A DNA stretch of 6,595 nt from an uncultured Oscillospiraceae bacterium (GTDB lineage Bacteria; Bacillota; Clostridia; Oscillospirales; Oscillospiraceae), in the NCBI GenBank assembly GCA_934668605.1, contig CAKUNY010000114.1, forward strand, positions 1 to 6,595, in the 5' to 3' direction. The position numbers were made by a program, and so were the translations under genes. Of this stretch, positions 6,043 to 6,595 are shown piece after piece. A model generated the notes under the pieces. It was not told the DNA's origin, made no database searches, and worked only from the letters and a program-made list of their open reading frames with translations. Position 1 is the stretch's first letter, and each line of letters starts with the position of its first letter.

Positions 6043-6595
6043 TTACTTCGTACCAATCATTTCTTCTATATACTCCTTGTCGAGCGAAGTCAAGCCCAAT
6101 TTTTCCATGGTCGTGCCGGTCGCTCTGAAATCCTTCTCGCGAACCAGATTCGACGTGTCGATCAGGAGCGTTGTGACGGGCGTCGGGATCCCGAGCTTCT
6201 TTCCCATCTGTTCGACGAGAATCATATTCAGGGGAACGTCTTCATCGATGAAGCGGTTCGGAACCTGTACGGCATTGCCGGAGACGATCTTGTCCTGCTT
6301 GATTGGAACGTAGTGCTTGCCGTTGTAGCAGAGCTTGTTCGCCTCGTGATGGCTCAGCGGCTTCAGGCCAATGGCGTGCATGACCTGCATACGCTCTGCA
6401 TCATACAAATCGCAGATACGGTCTGTCGTGGGCGTGTTCCATGCGTGGAAGTCTGCATCGACGACGCTCGGGGACTCAACCTTGCCAATGTTGTACAGAT
6501 AGTACGGAACATGACCGCAGGGGTTGATGTTGTTCATGCCGACGCTGAGGGCGTCACTCCAAAGAGAGGTCTCGGGAATTGCGGGGTTGACGGCG
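6043..6595 (-). CDS. Opine (octopine/nopaline) dehydrogenase-like protein, C-terminal part, cut by window edge
   Basis: The reading frame is open to the right edge, giving 183 C-terminal residues; the NAD(P)-binding Rossmann half would lie outside. What is visible resembles the helical C-terminal domain of the NAD/NADP octopine/nopaline dehydrogenase family. It shows NNINPCGHVPYYLYNIGKVE (fragment residues 21-40), where family members have an N-x-x-x-H segment with the catalytic His (here His28), followed by TTDRICDLYDAERMQVMHAIG, matching the conserved PSVARV-x-x-x-DAER-type helix. Opine dehydrogenases reversibly join an amino acid to a 2-oxo acid with NAD(P)H; in a catabolic setting the reverse, splitting an N-carboxyalkyl amino acid, is possible. 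The gene ends 43 nt before the TAXI start with no terminator or promoter visible between, so it is very likely in the transporter operon. The Met at 6537 is internal, not a start. The exact substrate is unknown, and confidence is limited because only the C-terminal domain can be read. Confidence 0.75.
   Translation of the reverse strand, partial: AVNPAIPETSLWSDALSVGMNNINPCGHVPYYLYNIGKVESPSVVDADFHAWNTPTTDRICDLYDAERMQVMHAIGLKPLSHHEANKLCYNGKHYVPIKQDKIVSGNAVQVPNRFIDEDVPLNMILVEQMGKKLGIPTPVTTLLIDTSNLVREKDFRATGTTMEKLGLTSLDKEYIEEMIGTK

Noticed and set aside
5046..6128. A 360-codon plus-strand open frame antisense to the TAXI gene and the end of the opine-dehydrogenase-like gene
   Set aside because: The minus-strand product has a perfect lipoprotein signal and TAXI motifs; the plus-strand translation is low-complexity with no family signature.

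Overview
The window carries six genes, all on the minus strand, so they are transcribed from high to low coordinate. Base composition is moderately GC-rich. The lipoprotein signal (MKRLIAFLLALTML...LAAC), strong AGGAGG-type ribosome sites, a TAXI-type TRAP transporter and an anaerobe-style amino-acid catabolic gene set suggest a Gram-positive anaerobe of the Clostridia, perhaps a gut Oscillospiraceae-like organism. That placement is an inference from sequence style only.

Read in the direction of transcription, the right half (6595 to about 2900) is a transport operon. It begins with the C-terminal part of an octopine/opine dehydrogenase-like enzyme that is cut by the window edge. A TAXI-family TRAP solute-binding lipoprotein follows after 43 nt, and then, after 92 nt, a fused DctQ-DctM permease of 648 residues. 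The 92-nt gap holds a perfect 12-bp hairpin just ahead of the permease ribosome site. The operon ends at a clear intrinsic terminator at 2902-2930.

The left half is a threonine-degradation module. A GntR-family (HutC/UTRA-type) regulator has its own recognisable promoter at 2854-2882. It is followed, after about 125-135 nt containing a near-perfect 20-bp palindrome nested in a longer inverted repeat, by threonine 3-dehydrogenase (tdh). Glycine C-acetyltransferase (kbl) comes next and is cut by the left edge. tdh and kbl are tightly coupled: the kbl Shine-Dalgarno overlaps the tdh stop codon. Together Tdh and Kbl convert L-threonine to glycine and acetyl-CoA, yielding NADH.

Taken together the region looks like an amino-acid or amino-acid-derivative uptake and catabolism locus. 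The opine-dehydrogenase-like gene beside a dedicated TAXI-TRAP transporter is the least ordinary part, and the substrate cannot be read from the sequence. No RNA genes, CRISPR arrays, insertion sequences or phage genes were seen. No gap between genes exceeds 300 bases.
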